From Bacillota bacterium (GTDB lineage Bacteria > Bacillota > Clostridia > Acetivibrionales > DSM-1351): 64,000 nucleotides of DNA. The notes below the pieces were generated by a model. That model ran no database searches, was not told the origin of the DNA, and saw only the letters and a program-made list of their open reading frames with translations. The DNA is taken from positions 18,772 to 82,771 of the forward strand of contig JAEZIU010000142.1 of assembly GCA_023436485.1 (NCBI GenBank), in the 5' to 3' direction. The position numbers were made by a program, and so were the translations under genes. How positions within the stretch are numbered: position 1 is the first letter of the stretch; every line of letters starts with the position of its first letter. This document shows positions 9,512-17,055 of this stretch, one piece after another.

Positions 9512-11788
9512 ATGTCTAAAATGAAGTATAGAATTTCATCACGTGCAACGATTTTATTAGGACGAGAAAGTGTCTCTAAAGTTGATGGAGCAGTTGTTGA
9601 ATTAGTAAAAAATACATATGATGCAGATGCAGTTCTATGCTTTATTTGTTTTGATGTTGAAAATGATTGCATCTATATATTGGATAACGGAATTGGAATG
9701 ACCAAAGATGTTATTGAAAATTGTTGGATGATGATAGGCACTGACAATAAAAAAGCAAACTTTAGGTCCGAAAAAAATAGAATAAAGGCTGGAGAAAAAG
9801 GGATAGGGAGATTTGCACTTGATCGATTAGGTAGTAAGTGTGATATGTACACAAAGAGTAAGTTTAGTGAACAGTTAATACTATGGAGGAATGATTGGTC
9901 AAATTTTGAACAGACTGGAAAAACTATCGATGAGATAGAAGCAGACTATGAAAAACTCGATGTAACCTATGAGGATATAATACCATCTTATATATTAAAT
10001 AATATAAATGACATAAAAAGTAAAAGATTAGATTTAAATATCGAGCTTGTAAGTGGAACACTGCTAAAAATAAGCGGCCTCCGTGATGAGTGGAAAGATA
10101 AAGACATTGAGAATATTTTTAATACAATGGGATTTTTAATACCTCCATCTGAGGATAAAGATTACATAATATGTGTTCAAAAGTCACCAGTGGCATCCTA
10201 TCTTATTATTGAAAATGAAATAAAAGATGAATATGACTATAAAGTATCAGCAGAATTTGATGGAGAGTTATTTCACATAATTCTTGATAGAAATGAGTTT
10301 GATTTAAAAAAAATTTCTACTGATATTTTCAAAATGGATAGATTTAAAGATTTTCCTTACAGATATCAAGATTTTGAAACAAAAATTTTTAATTATAAAT
10401 TTACGATAGCCGAGTTAATGGGAAACAAAGATAATGATTATATTGAATCAATTAAAAAAATAGGTAAATTTAAATTTAGTTATATTTTCATGAAATTATT
10501 ACTTCAAGATGATTCTAAAGAAACCTTTTTTTATAAGGAAATAAGTAAAGGTAGAAAAATTTGGATGGATCAATATGGTGGAATAAAAATCTATAGAGAT
10601 AACTTTTGGGTTAGACCATATGGAGATCCTGAGTCAGATTCTTTTGACTGGATAGGTTTAGATGCTAGAAGAGCTACAAATCCAGCTGCAATATCACATC
10701 AATCGGAAAATTGGCATGTTAGGAATGCACAAGGGCAAGGATCTGTATTAATATCAAGAATAGATAATGAGTGTATACTAGATAAATCAAGTCGTGAAGG
10801 TATTATTGAAAACGAGTATTACAAATTGTTTAAAGATGTACTTACAAATATTATTTCCATTTTCGAAAAAGACAGAGCCTATATTGGACGAACAATGAAA
10901 TTATATTCAGATATAGTAAATGAAAAGGAAAAGACAAAAGAGACTGGAAAAGAATTAGCTAAAACACTTCTAAATAAAACTAGAAAAAATAGGAAAAAGG
11001 GTAGGGCATTACCAGCAACTGAACAAGTTGAAACTTTGGCAAAAGCAGTACAGTATTATGAAGAAGAAAGGGAAGAATTAATATCTGAGGTAAAGCTACT
11101 ACGCTCATTAGCTACAAATGGATTAATTACGACCTCAATAGTGCACGATCTAAAAAGTATAAATGCTCTATTGGTCAATAGGGTTGACTCATTTAAATTT
11201 GCAATCGAAAAACAAAATGATGTTTTAACAAATCGTTGTTTAGATGATTTGAGAAAAAATGATGTTTTTTTAAAGTCATGGATAACAGTTATTACTAATC
11301 AAAAGAAAGATAAAAGGACGAGAACGAAAAGAGATTTATATGAGGTTATTAAAGATACAGTTAATATTTTAGAACCTATTTTAAAGCAAAAAAATATTGT
11401 GATTAATGTAGCTGATGATAATAAACAAATATTGAAGAAAATATTTATATCTGATTTTGAAAGTATTTTATATAATCTAATTATTAATTCTGTAGAATCC
11501 TTCGAAAAAAGTAAAATTGCAGAGAGGATTATTACTATCAAGATGTTAACTGGATCGCAATTTGTTTTACATTATGAAGATAATGGCGAAGGTTTATCGG
11601 AAATTTTTAAAAGTCCTTATGATATTTTTAAATATGGTATTACAAGTAAGTATGATAAAAATGGTGAACCAATAGGTTCTGGATTAGGTATGTATATTGT
11701 AGCTTCAACCGCCAGAGAATATAATGCTCAGTATGAAATAACTAAGTATACAAATGGTTTTGGCTTGAAGTTAAATTTTCCGCTATAA
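9512..11788 (+). CDS. Protein with two GHKL ATPase domains: MORC/Hsp90-like plus histidine-kinase-like
   Basis: This 758-residue protein carries two GHKL-type ATP-binding modules. The N-terminal one (about 10-190) has VELVKNTYDADA as N box, DNGIGM and GEKGIGRFA, as in HATPase_c_3/MORC-like ATPases. A middle region and a coiled-coil-prone segment (about 460-530) follow. The C-terminal part is laid out like a sensor kinase, with IVHDLKS (His 545 as possible phosphoacceptor), NLIINSVES as N box, then DNGEGL and GSGLGMYI. No membrane segment is evident, so it should be cytoplasmic. GAGGAGG lies upstream of the ATG. It sits between the methyltransferase and a receiver protein, which suggests phosphotransfer to that partner. 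MORC-like GHKL proteins are known in restriction-modification-like loci. The double arrangement with kinase, receiver and HNH is unusual. Confidence 0.85.
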   Translation: MSKMKYRISSRATILLGRESVSKVDGAVVELVKNTYDADAVLCFICFDVENDCIYILDNGIGMTKDVIENCWMMIGTDNKKANFRSEKNRIKAGEKGIGRFALDRLGSKCDMYTKSKFSEQLILWRNDWSNFEQTGKTIDEIEADYEKLDVTYEDIIPSYILNNINDIKSKRLDLNIELVSGTLLKISGLRDEWKDKDIENIFNTMGFLIPPSEDKDYIICVQKSPVASYLIIENEIKDEYDYKVSAEFDGELFHIILDRNEFDLKKISTDIFKMDRFKDFPYRYQDFETKIFNYKFTIAELMGNKDNDYIESIKKIGKFKFSYIFMKLLLQDDSKETFFYKEISKGRKIWMDQYGGIKIYRDNFWVRPYGDPESDSFDWIGLDARRATNPAAISHQSENWHVRNAQGQGSVLISRIDNECILDKSSREGIIENEYYKLFKDVLTNIISIFEKDRAYIGRTMKLYSDIVNEKEKTKETGKELAKTLLNKTRKNRKKGRALPATEQVETLAKAVQYYEEEREELISEVKLLRSLATNGLITTSIVHDLKSINALLVNRVDSFKFAIEKQNDVLTNRCLDDLRKNDVFLKSWITVITNQKKDKRTRTKRDLYEVIKDTVNILEPILKQKNIVINVADDNKQILKKIFISDFESILYNLIINSVESFEKSKIAERIITIKMLTGSQFVLHYEDNGEGLSEIFKSPYDIFKYGITSKYDKNGEPIGSGLGMYIVASTAREYNAQYEITKYTNGFGLKLNFPL

Positions 11789-11800
11789 GGAGTATAAAAA

Positions 11801-12469
11801 ATGGAACGTGTTTTCAAGATTGGTATTATAGACGACGATTCGAGTAAAAAAACACAAATTATGATACGATTGATGCAAGGAATTAGTGAAGCATCATCAG
11901 AGAAACAAGAAAAATATTTAAAATATAGTCTTGAGCCTATTGAAATTAAATTAAAAAAAGAACTAAATGATATGTTAAAGCAAGTTGTTGAACTAAATAT
12001 TGATTGTGTTTTAGTTGACTATAAGTTATCATCATTTGAAAATGTAAATTATTCTGGAGTAGATTTTGCTAAAGCACTAAGCCAAATTTTATATGATTTC
12101 CCAATTTTTATACTCACTTCTTATGAAGACGCTTTATTTTCAAATGAAATATTCAATTCTTATCAAGTTTTTGATTTTTCGAGATATTTAAATGAAACAT
12201 CAGAAAGAATAGAATTAAATTACAAAATAATAGAACAGATTCTAAAAACTAAAAAACAAAAAGAGCAATGGGAAAAAGAGATAAAAAGACTTCTGCCTTT
12301 AGCCGGTAAATCAGAAGAAATTGATTCTAAATTATTAGATCTAGATAATAAATTGGAACGATCAATTAATGGAGCTTTTTCTATACCTGATAAAGTTAAG
12401 AAAGATTTATGTGCCAATAAATTAAATGAGCTATTAGATAAAATTGATAGATTACTAGAAAAGGGGTAA
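11801..12469 (+). CDS. Stand-alone receiver-domain (response-regulator-like) protein
   Basis: The 222-residue protein begins with a receiver-like domain. An acidic cluster IIDDD at residues 10-13 follows the first strand, a probable phosphoacceptor Asp 73 lies in LVDYKL, and FILTSYED gives the conserved Thr/Ser strand. The usual Lys of receivers is not evident in the expected VFDFSRYL segment, so phosphorylation may be atypical. The C-terminal 90 residues are helical and charged, with no DNA-binding domain. The gene lies 12 bases after the GHKL kinase gene with a good AAGGAG site, and 4 bases before the HNH nuclease gene. I infer that it relays a signal from the kinase to the nuclease and is not a transcription factor. 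Confidence 0.75.
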   Translation: MERVFKIGIIDDDSSKKTQIMIRLMQGISEASSEKQEKYLKYSLEPIEIKLKKELNDMLKQVVELNIDCVLVDYKLSSFENVNYSGVDFAKALSQILYDFPIFILTSYEDALFSNEIFNSYQVFDFSRYLNETSERIELNYKIIEQILKTKKQKEQWEKEIKRLLPLAGKSEEIDSKLLDLDNKLERSINGAFSIPDKVKKDLCANKLNELLDKIDRLLEKG

Positions 12470-12473
12470 TATT

Positions 12474-13073
12474 TTGCAAAAAGTAAAAAATAAAAAACCC
12501 ATAAGGTCATTTACTGGAGAAATGTGGAGAACGAATGGTTCAAATAAGTTTAGATTGGCTAAAGATTTTGATAATAAATGTGCTTATTGTGATGATTATG
12601 ATAAGTATAGTGGCGGATATAATGTATACCATGTAGAGCATTTTGCACCGAAAGAAAAGTTTAGTGAGCTTGAATTTACATATGATAATTTACTATATAG
12701 CTGTCCATATTGTAATATATCAAAATCTGATAAGTGGGTCGGAAACTCTGCAGATGAAAGTATTGTTGGGAATAAAGGATTCATAGACCCTTGTACAGAT
12801 GAATATTATGAACATTTGAAGAGAGATCAAGATGGTAATATAATCTATACATCGGAAATAGGAAAATATATGTATGAGGAATTAAAACTGTACTTAAAAA
12901 GACATTCCATTTTATACAACATTGAAAAAGTAAGAGTAAAAAAAAATGATCTAAAAGCGAAAATTGCTGAAAAAGAACTAAAGAACGAGGATTTTGCTGA
13001 CCTAGATCAACTTTATAAACAACTTTGTGTTGTATTCTGTGAATATTATGATTTATTCTTTGAAGACGAATAA
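12474..13073 (+). CDS. HNH endonuclease
   Basis: This 199-residue protein has a compact HNH/treble-clef nuclease core: CAYC at about residues 38-41, the HVEHFAPK segment as the His-containing catalytic strand, and CPYCNISKSDKW with the second zinc pair, Asn and Lys. The start is TTG at 12474, preceded by AAGGGG at a suitable distance. No ATG fits upstream of the conserved core. It ends the four-gene run that begins with the methyltransferase and is the obvious effector. HNH proteins of this size occur with ATPases in Septu-type defence and in retron-linked systems. Here the ATPase partner is a GHKL type and not an ABC type, so those names are not used. Confidence 0.85.
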   Translation: MQKVKNKKPIRSFTGEMWRTNGSNKFRLAKDFDNKCAYCDDYDKYSGGYNVYHVEHFAPKEKFSELEFTYDNLLYSCPYCNISKSDKWVGNSADESIVGNKGFIDPCTDEYYEHLKRDQDGNIIYTSEIGKYMYEELKLYLKRHSILYNIEKVRVKKNDLKAKIAEKELKNEDFADLDQLYKQLCVVFCEYYDLFFEDE

Positions 13074-13144
13074 TTTTGTTTTATAAATTATATTGTTTTT
13101 ATAGGCAATTATTTACCAATTTTAGCTATATTACGGAGGAAAGT

Positions 13145-14992
13145 ATGCCATTACTCCCAAAAAACTCTATTCAGCAGACTATTGGTGATATTGGAGAAAC
13201 AGAAGCCGCTCTCAGGTTTAAAAAATGGAAATGGACTGCAGATATAATAAAAAGTGATTTTGGTGAAGATTTAAGCTGTAATATATTTATTGATACCTTA
13301 AGAACTAACCTGTATTTTAGGTGTCAAGTGAAATCAACATGCAATCCAAATCACAAAAGCTATATAAGAAAATTAAAGTCTGGAAACTATAGCGTTAGTA
13401 TTGATTCCAAGACTTTAAAAGCATGGTTATTTAGTTATTTTCCGATTTTACTAATAATATATGATGATAACATCGAAGAGTTATTTTGGGCAGATCCTGT
13501 TAGTCAAATTAAAGACAGATTACAAATGTTGTCTCAGGAAAGCATAACTATACATCTTAACAAGGAAAATAAGTTAAAAAGTGATAGGGTGGAAATTGAA
13601 AACCTTGTAAGGGAATATTATGCTAAGCTGCTAAAACTTCAAACTAATTATATTAGATGCACTGTTTTTCCAGTAATCATGCCAGGCTATAAGCTTATTC
13701 CATATAAAGATTTCTACAATAACTTGAATATCTTAAGGGATACAGATTTAGTAACGGTCGATTCGTCTTTTAGATATACTAATACATTACCCGCATGGAT
13801 GACACTTATTAAAACACTTGAGCCGACTAACTTTCTTAGTTGCTATGAAGTGAAATATTCAGGGAGTGATTTAGGCATATTTGTTAGTAGTATTAAAAGT
13901 GTTATGTCATGTTTCAAGTATAAGCTTGAAAAAGATGAATGGATAAGTTTTGTATGCTCTTCTATTGAAATGGCATGTGAAGCTGAACAAAATGATGAGT
14001 ATCAAATATTGAAAAAAGAACTTACTGGCTGGTGGGGATTTTCTGTAATTAACTCCAATGTTATATCAGAACCTGATTATACATTTCAAATTCCTAAAGA
14101 TTTTTTCCATCAATCTACTCGAAGGGCTCGTAGTTGGGAGTATTTTCATCATGTAAGTCCAGACTTGGACTTAGCGATTCAATTGTTTGGTTCTGTTGGA
14201 ATAAGTCCGTCATATATAAATTTTAACAGATCTCTAGAAGAAAGCATTAAAAGACAATATATTGTTTGGGAGTGTAGTTCGGACGAAATTGATGATTTGG
14301 AAAAGTTACTTTTGGATACTGAATTGGTTTACAGAATAATACCGGAGTTTTCAAATGAAGAGAAATATATAGGGATCGTTTGTAAACATATGTTTGAACC
14401 GTTTTTAGGTCTTACACCTACCTTCATGGATTGGAATGAGTTTGAAAAGGGGGTTTTAGGATTAGTTCAAGACAGCAAAAATAATTTTATTATTCCTGGT
14501 AGACAGCCATCAATAGATATAGTAGAAAAAATAGTAAGACTAATAAATGAAGATTCAATAGAGGCTACAGAACACCTGATTACCCAAAAAGATTATTGCG
14601 ATGTCATACCTATCAATTTAAAAGATAGATGGATCTCAATACATAGATATAGAATTGATTATACTTATAATCTTAAATTTGCTAAAGACCAACTAGAATT
14701 ACTTAAAAATGAAGCGCAATGCATCCTTGGGGATGGATCAAATGTAATAACCTCAGTTGAAGAATTTGAAACTGGATTTGGCGAAAAAGTAATTGAACTC
14801 CGTATTGAGTGGAATCCATCGTTATTTGATTCTTCAAAGGATTCATTTGAAAAAATAAAGCATATCATTTTGCGTACATTTGACACAATTTTTGATAGAA
14901 AGATTCTGAAAGTGAAAAATTTTGATAATTGTACCTTAGATGTATTAAGATTCTATGGTGAAGTTGATTTTCGTTTAAATGATAAGAAATAA
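13145..14992 (+). CDS. DUF4365-type PD-(D/E)xK nuclease-like protein with large C-terminal region
   Basis: The N-terminal 150 residues or so look like a DUF4365 domain with a restriction-endonuclease fold: GDIGETEAALRF with the helix Glu, SDFGED with the acidic pair, and RCQVKST as the catalytic (E/Q)xK strand. The remaining 450 residues contain no motif I recognise. The frame is open from 13076, but GGAGGA at 13135-13140 points to ATG 13145, giving 615 aa. It lies 71 bases behind the HNH gene and might belong to the same transcript. Proteins of this type are common in defence islands as predicted DNA-cutting effectors, but the activity of this one is an inference. Confidence 0.72.
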   Translation: MPLLPKNSIQQTIGDIGETEAALRFKKWKWTADIIKSDFGEDLSCNIFIDTLRTNLYFRCQVKSTCNPNHKSYIRKLKSGNYSVSIDSKTLKAWLFSYFPILLIIYDDNIEELFWADPVSQIKDRLQMLSQESITIHLNKENKLKSDRVEIENLVREYYAKLLKLQTNYIRCTVFPVIMPGYKLIPYKDFYNNLNILRDTDLVTVDSSFRYTNTLPAWMTLIKTLEPTNFLSCYEVKYSGSDLGIFVSSIKSVMSCFKYKLEKDEWISFVCSSIEMACEAEQNDEYQILKKELTGWWGFSVINSNVISEPDYTFQIPKDFFHQSTRRARSWEYFHHVSPDLDLAIQLFGSVGISPSYINFNRSLEESIKRQYIVWECSSDEIDDLEKLLLDTELVYRIIPEFSNEEKYIGIVCKHMFEPFLGLTPTFMDWNEFEKGVLGLVQDSKNNFIIPGRQPSIDIVEKIVRLINEDSIEATEHLITQKDYCDVIPINLKDRWISIHRYRIDYTYNLKFAKDQLELLKNEAQCILGDGSNVITSVEEFETGFGEKVIELRIEWNPSLFDSSKDSFEKIKHIILRTFDTIFDRKILKVKNFDNCTLDVLRFYGEVDFRLNDKK

Positions 14993-15074
14993 ATATGTGC
15001 TAGTCTACCGTAGTAATAAAGTGAATATAAAAATAATTATATATTTATTATGAATTACATATTTAAGGAGAGAT

Positions 15075-16106
15075 ATGCCTAAATGGAAGAGTACTAAAAA
15101 GACAGAGAACCAAGGTATTATATTCTTAGAAAGTGTTATAAATGAGAATGGCTCAATTTACAGACCTATACCAGGGGATAAGGATACCGGGATAGATGGG
15201 TTTATCGAATTTGTTGATTCTGAAAATGTGACAGGTGAACTGATTGCAGTGCAAGTAAAAACAGGGGATTCCTATTATAATGTAAAAACAAACGAATTTG
15301 AACTTAATCTTGACAATGATATGTTAAATTATTGGCAGAATTATATGTTACCTGTAATTCTCTTTTTTTACTCTCCGAGTAAAAAAAGAGGTGCATGGGT
15401 TTCTGTAAGTGATTTTATTAAATATCAGCAATATCATGGAAAAATTCCGATTAAAAAAATAACCACTTCACTTAATAATTATGAGCTAAGAGGTGATAAC
15501 TTCTCTGACCTCAGAGATTACGGGAAAATGTATTTCGACTCTAAAAAACTATTTGAGTGTGTTGACAGATGCTTAAGTGATAGTGAACAAGAGGTTTTTG
15601 ATTGCTTTATGATTTTAGCAAACCATCCTTATTCGAGAGGAAATAGAATAACCACTTTTTTAGCAAAATACTTATTAAAATCAAATAATACTGAACTTTT
15701 AAAAACAGCACTATTCATTTTAGGATATGGTGTCGGTAGAAACAGATGGTCATGGAATCCTAATAATGATGATGAACGAAAAATAAGTAGCTATGCATAT
15801 GATATTTGTGAAACAATTACTGAGGAAGAACTAATTAAATTATTACGTTTAATAGATAATGAAGCGTTTCATGGACCAGATGCTTTAGGGGAACGGTTTT
15901 TTGATATAATTTCTTGTTGTCATGATAAAGCTATTCCGATATTTGAAAGAGTTGCCACAGATAAATCAGAGCCGATTGAAAGACGACTAAATGCTTTATA
16001 CTTAATTTATGAGTGTGATGAGGAAACCATTGATGAGGCGTATAAAGAAGGTACTTACTTAGACGAATATAATGATCTATTTATATACTTATTTGAAAGT
16101 GATTAA
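15075..16106 (+). CDS. DUF4365-type nuclease-like protein with helical repeat C terminus
   Basis: The 343-residue protein has an N-terminal domain with GIDGFIEF followed by LIAVQVKTGDSY, the acidic residue and QxK strand of a PD-(D/E)xK-like DUF4365 domain. From about residue 160 it is made of predicted helices resembling HEAT-type repeats, ending in acidic sequence. AAGGAGAG precedes the ATG. It is the last cargo gene before the transposon left end. It resembles the gene at 13145 only in the nuclease-like domain, so it is not a recent duplicate. No other recognisable motif is present and no partner protein follows it. Confidence 0.7.
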   Translation: MPKWKSTKKTENQGIIFLESVINENGSIYRPIPGDKDTGIDGFIEFVDSENVTGELIAVQVKTGDSYYNVKTNEFELNLDNDMLNYWQNYMLPVILFFYSPSKKRGAWVSVSDFIKYQQYHGKIPIKKITTSLNNYELRGDNFSDLRDYGKMYFDSKKLFECVDRCLSDSEQEVFDCFMILANHPYSRGNRITTFLAKYLLKSNNTELLKTALFILGYGVGRNRWSWNPNNDDERKISSYAYDICETITEEELIKLLRLIDNEAFHGPDALGERFFDIISCCHDKAIPIFERVATDKSEPIERRLNALYLIYECDEETIDEAYKEGTYLDEYNDLFIYLFESD

Positions 16107-16141
16107 TGTAATAAGAAATACAATAATACATTTATTTAATG

Positions 16142-16234
16142 AATTCTACAATATTTTTATTAGCAGTTAAGCATAAATAGTTAATAGAAGCAATAATTCT
16201 GCTAATAATTCTACAACTTTATTTGTATAACACA
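16142..16234 (-). repeat. Probable left end of the Tn7-like element with inverted TnsB-type sites
   Basis: Read on the minus strand, the end starts TGTGTTAT at 16234-16227 and continues with ACAAATAAAGTTGTAGAATT (16226-16207). This matches the unit repeated in the opposite direction at 16314-16373. A second, weaker copy sharing TTGTAGAATT lies at 16161-16142. A TGT terminus followed within about eight bases by a TnsB-binding sequence is the normal form of Tn7 ends, and widely spaced sites are typical of the left end. No coding sequence is visible between 16107 and 16442. The exact outer base is inferred. Confidence 0.65.
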
Positions 16235-16304
16235 TGCTGGAATTAAAATTATATGTGTATTTCGCATGTGAGAATTCCACATCTTTTTTATGATTCCTCA
16301 AAAA

Positions 16305-16373
16305 TGTCCACATACAATAAAGTTGTTCAAAATACAATAGAGTTGTACAAAAACAAATATAATTGTTCAAAAT
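16305..16373 (+). repeat. Right end of a second Tn7-like element with three tandem TnsB-type sites
   Basis: Three abutting direct repeats of about 20 bp begin at 16314 (ACAATAAAGTTGTTCAAAAT), 16334 (ACAATAGAGTTGTACAAAAA) and 16353. They are preceded by TGTCCACAT at 16305, a plausible TGT terminus. Tn7 right ends carry tandem overlapping TnsB sites just before tnsA, and a tnsA relic begins about 70 bases downstream here. The core resembles the ACAAAATAGTTGGGAACT site recalled from Tn7. The 70 bases between this end and the left end at 16234 hold no feature I can name. Confidence 0.72.
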
Positions 16374-16442
16374 ATTTTCGGAGTAATACATAAAATACCA
16401 CTTAATTCAGAAATACTTTATGATAAAGGGTTGGTGGTTTTA

Positions 16443-16790
16443 TTGAGTAAATATAAGTACTATTGGAACGAAGAAAAATATAATAAATGGATAAAAGAAG
16501 GCTACGGACAAGGTACAGGTAAGGATTATTTGCCATGGATTACTGTGCATGACTTCCCTTCTAATGGTTTTATATCAAGAGCACCCGGTTGGAAATCCAA
16601 CCGGGTGTACCATTTTATGTCAATAAGTGAACTCGGATATTTTTATATTTTAGAATGGTCTGACATTGTAACAGATATTCGAGAGCAATTTCTGTTAGAA
16701 CTTGAGATAACAATGAAAATAGCTGAAGAATTTGGAATTAGGCATCCTTGTGATAATAAGTCGGGCTTTCCAACACAACAATACATTTAA
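16443..16790 (+). pseudogene. tnsA: Truncated tnsA, N-terminal part only
   Basis: The translated product matches the N-terminal half of TnsA: IKEGYGQGTGKDYLPWITVHDFPS, then WKSNRVYHFMSISELGYF carrying the Glu equivalent to E63 of Tn7 TnsA, then LEWSDIVTDIREQF and GIRHP. It ends with FPTQQYI and a stop just before the DF motif that holds the catalytic Asp. Asp, Gln and Lys of the active site are therefore missing and the protein cannot be a nuclease. The likely start is TTG 16443 with GGTGG five bases upstream. In-frame TTG 16431 and GTG 16434 are less well placed. The gap to the next gene (16791-17055) contains the promoter and palindrome listed separately. Confidence 0.85.
16582..16607. repeat. 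Perfect GC-rich 11-bp inverted repeat inside the tnsA relic
   Basis: CACCCGGTTGG (16582-16592), a four-base AAAT loop and CCAACCGGGTG (16597-16607) form a perfect hairpin, extendable by one G-U pair, in otherwise A+T-rich DNA. It lies within codons that fit the TnsA family (APGWKSNRV), so it may be partly coincidental. There is no clean U-run directly after it, only TTTT four bases further on. A terminator role is therefore uncertain. Confidence 0.55.
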
Positions 16791-16831
16791 AGATACATAA
16801 CGACATTTTCCAACAAAATATGAAGAAAAAT

Positions 16832-16860
16832 TTGACATTTAATATATATTTAGCTATAAT
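16832..16860 (+). promoter_or_regulatory. Consensus sigma-A promoter upstream of the biosynthetic cluster
   Basis: TTGACA at 16832-16837 and TATAAT at 16855-16860 are separated by exactly 17 bases, a perfect vegetative promoter. It lies just after the tnsA relic and about 195 bases before the MutS-family gene, so it would give a long leader that contains the 32-bp palindrome. It is the best candidate for the main promoter of the cluster. Confidence 0.75.
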
Positions 16861-16948
16861 AATTCACATAATATTTACATAAAAGAGAATATGTGCGTTT
16901 TTTAACAAGAGCAAAACAAATTATAAAAGATTTTCTTAATTTGTTATT

Positions 16949-16980
16949 TTAACATATGTCATAAACATGATATATGTTAA
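16949..16980. promoter_or_regulatory. 32-bp near-perfect palindrome, probable operator
   Basis: Two 14-base arms, TTAACATATGTCAT and, on the other strand, TTAACATATATCAT, differ at one position and are separated by AAAC. The palindrome lies about 90 bases downstream of the consensus promoter and 75 bases before the first cluster gene, where a repressor could act as a roadblock. It is A+T-rich, so an RNA hairpin would be weak and a protein-binding site is more likely. No regulator gene is in the window. Confidence 0.6.
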
Positions 16981-17055
16981 CAAAATGTTAAAAAATATTA
17001 TTTATGAATAGATGGATAGAAACTGAAGGCTGATTGATGAGGGGAGAGATACGTT

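Larger units (their letters stand above)
1..16234 (+). mobile_element. Tn7-like transposon (tnsABCDE plus cargo), right end outside window
   Basis: Five genes in the canonical order tnsA-B-C-D-E are followed by cargo genes and then by inverted TnsB-type sites ending at about 16234, the expected layout of a Tn7 element from right end to left end. The right end and the start of tnsA lie before base 1. All five Tns proteins align along their length with what I recall of E. coli Tn7 proteins, including TnsE, so this is a classical Tn7 relative and not a Tn5053 or CRISPR-associated type. No cas gene is present in the window. Lesions in tnsB, tnsC and tnsD suggest that it can no longer move by itself. 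The left boundary at 16234 is inferred from a TGT/ACA terminus and is not proven. Confidence 0.85.
16305..16790 (+). mobile_element. Relic of a second Tn7-like transposon (right end plus truncated tnsA)
   Basis: The right-end repeats are followed by the first 115 codons of a tnsA. Nothing else recognisable as tns sequence follows before the promoter and MutS-family gene of the biosynthetic cluster, so the rest of the element has been deleted. Where the relic and the intact tnsA overlap (TMKIAEEFGIRHP against TMRIADKLGIKHP) they are clearly related but different. The relic therefore comes from a separate element and is not a recent copy of the first. Confidence 0.72.

Noticed and set aside
8082..13073. 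Naming the four-gene set as Detocs, Septu or an ordinary type II restriction system.
   Set aside because: Septu uses an ABC-type ATPase, Detocs lacks the methyltransferase and HNH protein, and a type II system needs no kinase and receiver. The composition fits none of them.
1..16234. CRISPR-associated transposon (CAST).
   Set aside because: No cas gene or CRISPR array is seen, and the element carries full-length TnsD- and TnsE-type selectors of classical Tn7. The part beyond base 1 cannot be checked.
16314..16373. Short CRISPR array.
   Set aside because: The 20-bp units abut with no spacers, vary between copies, and sit directly before a tnsA. They fit TnsB-binding sites.
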